Below, piece after piece: positions 5,859 to 9,238 of a DNA stretch of 9,238 nt. Location of the stretch: positions 1 through 9,238 of the forward strand of contig JAUNIK010000083.1 in the NCBI GenBank assembly GCA_030523505.1, given 5' to 3'. Source of the DNA: Prevotellaceae bacterium (GTDB lineage Bacteria > Bacteroidota > Bacteroidia > Bacteroidales > Bacteroidaceae). The notes under the pieces are model-generated. The model saw only the letters and a list, made by a program, of their open reading frames with translations. It did no database searches and was not told the DNA's origin. The number at the start of each line of letters is the position of its first letter. The first letter of the stretch is position 1. The translations under genes were made by a program, and so were the position numbers.

Positions 5859-5963
5859 GGTTACAAAGTTACATAATAATAGAGTTAGCCCCTCTTCCCG
5901 TTCAATCAGGAGGAGGGTCTTATAGTTTTGTAGATCGCGTCAAAAAAAAGGTAACTTACAACC
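5859..5963. repeat. Imperfect inverted repeat flanking the convergent hairpin region
   Basis: GGTTACAAAGTTAC at 5859-5872 and GGTAACTTACAACC at 5950-5963 (complement GGTTGTAAGTTACC) match except for a two-base change and a one-base gap. They bracket about 77 bases that include the terminator hairpin and an A run at 5942-5949. Confidence 0.4.
5890..5921 (+). terminator. Probable terminator of the lipoprotein gene
   Basis: CCCTCTTCC (5890-5898) pairs with GGAGGAGGG (5909-5917), nine pairs with one wobble, around a ten-base loop. It is followed by TCTTATAGTTTT. The stem sits 50 bases after the stop codon and between convergent genes, so it may work in both directions. Confidence 0.6.
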
Positions 5964-5981
5964 CTCCCCCTCACGGGGGAG
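5942..5981 (-). terminator. Terminator-like hairpin downstream of the GH92 gene
   Basis: On the minus strand CTCCCCC, loop GTGA, GGGGGAG (5964-5981) forms seven perfect pairs 40 bases after the GH92 stop codon. A run of eight T (plus-strand A run 5942-5949) follows 14 bases later, a looser spacing than a textbook terminator. The neighbouring GGAGGGGG sequences at 5984-6016 look like further copies of a C/G-rich intergenic repeat. Confidence 0.5.
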
Positions 5982-6021
5982 ATGGAGGGGGTCTTCGTGG
6001 GGCGAGGTGGAGGGGGGGCTT

Positions 6022-8115
6022 CTATTTATAATGAAGCTCTCCTCCGTTTTTGATCTGCGAATGCTTTATGGTATTCCCATTCAGTTTCTTGCCATTGAGA
6101 TATATCGCCTTGACTGCTGAGCCGGTGTCCTCACGGGTGATATGCAGTGTACCACCAGAAGAGAGACGGAGGGTGATATCGCTGTAAGCCGGAGGGAGGA
6201 GATAGTAATAGTCCTGACCGGCATTAGGGAAGAGACCTATACCCGTGAACACATACCATGAACCCATAGCACCGGAGTCTTCATTGTCGCAGAAACCACC
6301 ATCGAGCGAGAAGTTCTTCTGACGCAGACGACCGACATACTGGGAGGTGAGGTCGGGGCGGTCGCAGTGATGGAAGATGAACGGCGAGAGGAATCCAGGC
6401 TCGTTCCACAAAGCGATATGCTCATGGTCGAAACCATAGCACAGTCTTTCCACCATCTTTTTCTTTCCTCCGGAGAGACGTATGAGCGACTTGAAGTCAT
6501 GCGGGGTGAAGAGCGAATAGGTCCATGAGTTTCCCTCATAGAAATATTCCACCCACGAAGCATACACCTTTGATGGAGAGAACGCCCCACCCTGCTTATC
6601 ACCGCACCACTGACCATTCTCACGGCGTGGCTGGATAAAGCCATAGATATCGGCATCAGAATCCTTCAACGATGTATTAAATAATTTCTGCCAACTCTTC
6701 GAACGGCGGAGCATCTTTTTCGCAAAGGCTTTATCGCCCATCATCTTCGCCACCTCGGATACACAAAAGTCGTTGTAGGCATACTCCATTGCATTGGAGC
6801 ACAACATGAGGGTATCGACCTCTGGTTGCCATCCCAACAGCTGATATTCCTTCGAACGATTGTTGAGGGCGCTCCATTTCATCCATCGGTAAGCCTCATC
6901 GCGGTCGAAGCCTCCTACCCCCTTCACAAAGGCATCGGCAATGACATTCTCGACATCATCGCCACCCTGTCGCCAGTCCCATTCGAGCGACGAGGTGAAG
7001 GTCGGGGTGCACTTACCGTCGTTCTGATAACGGAGCAGGAACGAGCGGATGGTCTTGCTCACGAATGGTTCATCGATGAGCGTGAGGAGCGGATAGCATG
7101 TACGCCATGTGTCCCAGATGCAATAATGATCGTCGATGTTCTCGCCACCGAAACGAGGATTGTCGTTGGATCTGTCGCGTGGCATCACCATAGAGAAATA
7201 CAACGAGGTATAGAAGAGTTGCTTCTCCTCGTCGGTGCCCTGAATCTGTATCTTATCCAAGGCCGTGTTCCACGCCTCACGGGCGTTATCTCTCAGTGTA
7301 CCGAAGCCCTTGCCGAGACACTCTTCACGGAGATACTGACAGGCATTGCTCTCGGAATTGAGCGACACTGCCACATACAGGTCTTTTGCCTTATCGTCGG
7401 AAGTGATTGGTTTTATCTGGGCGAATAGTCGCGAGATATTGCCCTGTCCGGCTCCGATGGCTGCCTGCTGCAGATTAAAATGTGGCGATGAGATGGCGAA
7501 ATAAATCTTGTAGGGTTCCGCGCTGCCGAAACCGCCTTTGTAGGTGCCATAGCCACAGAGCATCTGGTTGCGGAAATCGTAGTGGATGTTTCCACCAAGG
7601 AACTCGCCGTGCTGTTCGGGCACTATATGCTGCGACAACGAGTGTGCCACATCGAGGAGTAATGTAGGTTCGTCGGCACCGTCAAGAGACTGATAAGTGA
7701 AGCGATAGGCAGCCGAATGATGATGCGGAGCCACCTCGCAGAGGATATTATAGCGACGGAGGAGGCATTTATAATAATAAGGTGTAGCCACCTCGTCGGT
7801 AATATCGGAATCATGACCGTCTTCCTCGGCATTGAAGCCTCGCTGTGGAGAGAGGAGTATCTGTCCGTAGCGCCCCCAGCCGGTTCCCGACACATGCAAC
7901 TGACCGAAGCCACGCACCGGTTCGCCGGGCTTATAGCCATCGTGACCACCATCACGAGTCTGTGGGGATGGATTGACGGAGCCGTGAGGCAACTGAGGAC
8001 CGATGACGCAGTTGGAACCACCCTGCTGTCCCATGAACAAATCGACATACTGACTCTGTGCAAGACAGACGCTCACACAAGACAGGAGAAGGAATGCTGA
8101 AAGGATTCTCCTCAT
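6022..8115 (-). CDS. Glycoside hydrolase family 92 exo-alpha-mannosidase
   Basis: The 697-residue product has a signal peptide (MRRILSAFLLLSCVSVCLA, likely cut before Gln20) and the hallmarks of GH92, calcium-dependent exo-acting alpha-mannosidases. Seen: an N-terminal beta-sandwich region with YVDLFMGQQGGSN, LPHGSVNPSPQT and GFGQLHVSGTGW; EGNSWTYSLFTPHD with Glu527, the usual place of the acid; and CDNEDSGAMGSWYVFTG with Asp610, Glu612 and Asp613, the motif holding the catalytic base. It should remove mannose from glycan ends in the periplasm; linkage cannot be read from sequence. Length is slightly below the roughly 730-780 common in the family, with no visible gap. It starts 16 bases after the stop of the GH5-like gene, so the two are probably one transcript. 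A strained lipobox reading at Cys13 is less likely. Confidence 0.92.
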   Translation of the reverse strand: MRRILSAFLLLSCVSVCLAQSQYVDLFMGQQGGSNCVIGPQLPHGSVNPSPQTRDGGHDGYKPGEPVRGFGQLHVSGTGWGRYGQILLSPQRGFNAEEDGHDSDITDEVATPYYYKCLLRRYNILCEVAPHHHSAAYRFTYQSLDGADEPTLLLDVAHSLSQHIVPEQHGEFLGGNIHYDFRNQMLCGYGTYKGGFGSAEPYKIYFAISSPHFNLQQAAIGAGQGNISRLFAQIKPITSDDKAKDLYVAVSLNSESNACQYLREECLGKGFGTLRDNAREAWNTALDKIQIQGTDEEKQLFYTSLYFSMVMPRDRSNDNPRFGGENIDDHYCIWDTWRTCYPLLTLIDEPFVSKTIRSFLLRYQNDGKCTPTFTSSLEWDWRQGGDDVENVIADAFVKGVGGFDRDEAYRWMKWSALNNRSKEYQLLGWQPEVDTLMLCSNAMEYAYNDFCVSEVAKMMGDKAFAKKMLRRSKSWQKLFNTSLKDSDADIYGFIQPRRENGQWCGDKQGGAFSPSKVYASWVEYFYEGNSWTYSLFTPHDFKSLIRLSGGKKKMVERLCYGFDHEHIALWNEPGFLSPFIFHHCDRPDLTSQYVGRLRQKNFSLDGGFCDNEDSGAMGSWYVFTGIGLFPNAGQDYYYLLPPAYSDITLRLSSGGTLHITREDTGSAVKAIYLNGKKLNGNTIKHSQIKNGGELHYK

Positions 8116-8131
8116 ATACAGTTCGTTTGGT

Positions 8132-9169
8132 TTATTCGTTGACCATCGGTTTCACCATTACCTGACGCTGGGTGCTCACCGGGAAGAAACGGAACAAGCG
8201 TACCTTATCCATCTTCGCGTCCGGCATGACGGTACTACGGAACCAGAAAACATGATTATGGGCAAAACGATCGAGTATCTTGTCGATATCATCGGAAGAA
8301 TCACTGTTCCACCCCATGCAGAACACCGGGCGACCGAACTTCTGGCACACAGCCCCGAGCCATGCTATATGATCAGCATTGTCGCCACCATAATAAGAAA
8401 CGACATCCGACAAGCTCCATGCCTTATATACTATCTTATCAGACGAGGTGTCGCCATAAATCAGATGAGTCCATCCGGCAGTTCTGCCATGGAGCATTGC
8501 CTCCCATGGGTTGAAACCCTCAGGGAATTCCTGGACACGGACAAAAGGAGTCATGGTGAGAGGTTGGTTGGCATAAGCCTGACGGCCATAGCGGAAGAGC
8601 GAGGTGACAAGTTGCATCTTGCGGTCGAGGTCGGTTTCGTGGATGCCCTGATCCCAGAACAAATCCCATGCAAGGATGCGAGGGTCGGCATAGAAACGGT
8701 TGATGACACAGAGCACATATTCCTGCAGTTCCTCAACGGAACGTCCACGGGTGGAATAATCGGTGAGGAGAACCGGTTGTACGAGAGTGCCACGCTTGTC
8801 GTATTTGTCGAGCACAGCATCAAGATCCTTGTAGAACGCCTCGCGATTCTGCTTCCAGTTGTCGATATTGAAGCACACACGGATGGCATTATATCCATCA
8901 TTCTCCGAAACGGATTCATCGATATGATTGGCATCGGTGTATCCCTTTACAGGTCCGATGGACATCCATTTCCATGCACGCTCCGTAGTGAAACGGTCGG
9001 TTATTTCAACTCCCTCGTCGAAGTTATCGGTGAAATGATAGTCGCGGATGAGTTGCAGTTCACGCTCGTCGATAGGAGTGCCATCGGCATAGAGAATATT
9101 ATGGAACGAAGGTTCGTAGGCATCGAGCGTGGAGCGGTCCCAGCGCGATTCCCAGTTGCGGTCGTTCAT
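8132..9169 (-). CDS. GH5-like TIM-barrel protein, catalytic glutamates apparently replaced
   Basis: From ATG 9169 the product is 345 residues; an in-frame TTG at 9196 would give 354. The core resembles clan-A (GH5-type) barrel proteins of Bacteroidetes annotated as beta-xylanase or mannanase: GYNAIRVCFN on strand three, YVLCVINRFYADPRILAWDL before strand four, and GRPVFCMGW near strand seven. Where active relatives carry W-N-E-P, this protein has F171-W172-D173-Q174; where the nucleophile E is expected after C-T, it has C284-M285-G286-W287. Both catalytic glutamates thus seem absent, suggesting a carbohydrate-binding or structural pseudo-enzyme, though alignment by eye is uncertain. No signal peptide is seen at either start, odd beside a secreted GH92, so the N-terminus may be truncated; all three frames stop within 9225-9237. 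It lies 16 bases upstream of GH92 and is likely co-transcribed. Confidence 0.65.
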   Translation of the reverse strand: MNDRNWESRWDRSTLDAYEPSFHNILYADGTPIDERELQLIRDYHFTDNFDEGVEITDRFTTERAWKWMSIGPVKGYTDANHIDESVSENDGYNAIRVCFNIDNWKQNREAFYKDLDAVLDKYDKRGTLVQPVLLTDYSTRGRSVEELQEYVLCVINRFYADPRILAWDLFWDQGIHETDLDRKMQLVTSLFRYGRQAYANQPLTMTPFVRVQEFPEGFNPWEAMLHGRTAGWTHLIYGDTSSDKIVYKAWSLSDVVSYYGGDNADHIAWLGAVCQKFGRPVFCMGWNSDSSDDIDKILDRFAHNHVFWFRSTVMPDAKMDKVRLFRFFPVSTQRQVMVKPMVNE

Positions 9170-9179
9170 ATACAACCCC

Positions 9180-9211
9180 CAGATGTAGAATACCAACTTA
9201 TAAGGATCAAA
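9180..9211 (-). promoter_or_regulatory. Possible promoter just upstream of the GH5-like gene
   Basis: On the minus strand TTTG (9208-9211) and TACATCTG (9180-9187, one mismatch to TAnnTTTG) are separated by 20 bases. Transcription would begin only a few bases before ATG 9169, which is short for a leader. It would favour 9169 over TTG 9196 as the start, but it may be chance. Confidence 0.25.
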
Positions 9212-9238
9212 GTCTGATAATGAACTAGCTAATCACGA

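Noticed and set aside
6826..7428. 200-codon plus-strand open frame inside GH92
   Set aside because: It is antisense to a clear GH92 coding region; long antisense frames are common with this codon use.
8252..9217. 321-codon plus-strand open frame opposite the GH5-like gene
   Set aside because: It is the antisense shadow of a gene with recognisable barrel motifs and has no family match of its own.

Overview
The window looks like chromosomal DNA from a member of the Bacteroidales, most like Prevotella/Segatella or Bacteroides. The evidence is two good matches to the Bacteroidetes promoter (TTTG, 19-20 bases, TAnnTTTG), a family 92 glycoside hydrolase, a lipoprotein with acidic residues after its lipobox cysteine, a TGS/ThrRS-like fused nucleoside kinase, and a DUF6371-type primase-like protein common on mobile islands of this group. 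Genus is inferred from style only.

Layout. (1) 1-323: 3' end of an unrecognised gene. (2) 324-606: non-coding and strongly folded, at least five stem-loops, ending in a perfect Shine-Dalgarno sequence. (3) 607-1626: RecA-fold/RepA-like ATPase with a C-terminal helix-turn-helix. (4) 1627-1866: about twelve copies of TGTATCA in both orientations around an AT-rich patch. (5) 1867-2940: zinc-ribbon/Toprim-like DUF6371 protein. (6) 2941-3459: no convincing gene, but a 22-bp tandem repeat, a GC-rich inverted repeat, a possible coding relic and the promoter of the next gene. (7) 3460-5136: nucleoside (uridine-type) kinase. (8) 5241-5840: lipoprotein of unknown function with a Tyr/Trp-rich tail. (9) 5841-6021: convergent intergenic region with hairpins and GC-rich repeats. 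(10) 6022-9169, minus strand: GH92 alpha-mannosidase preceded 16 bases upstream by a GH5-like TIM-barrel protein that seems to lack both catalytic glutamates.

How they fit together. Regions 1-6 read as the replication module of an integrated mobile element: a helicase-like ATPase and a primase-like protein separated by an iteron-like array, with repeats on the far side that may lie near the element's end. No integrase, relaxase or partition gene is visible, so mobility is inference. The rest is ordinary chromosome: nucleotide salvage, a surface lipoprotein, and a two-gene glycan (probably mannose-containing) degradation operon whose promoter-proximal end lies at or beyond the window edge. The strongest candidates for something undescribed are the folded leader (341-600) and the TGTATCA array (1641-1864).
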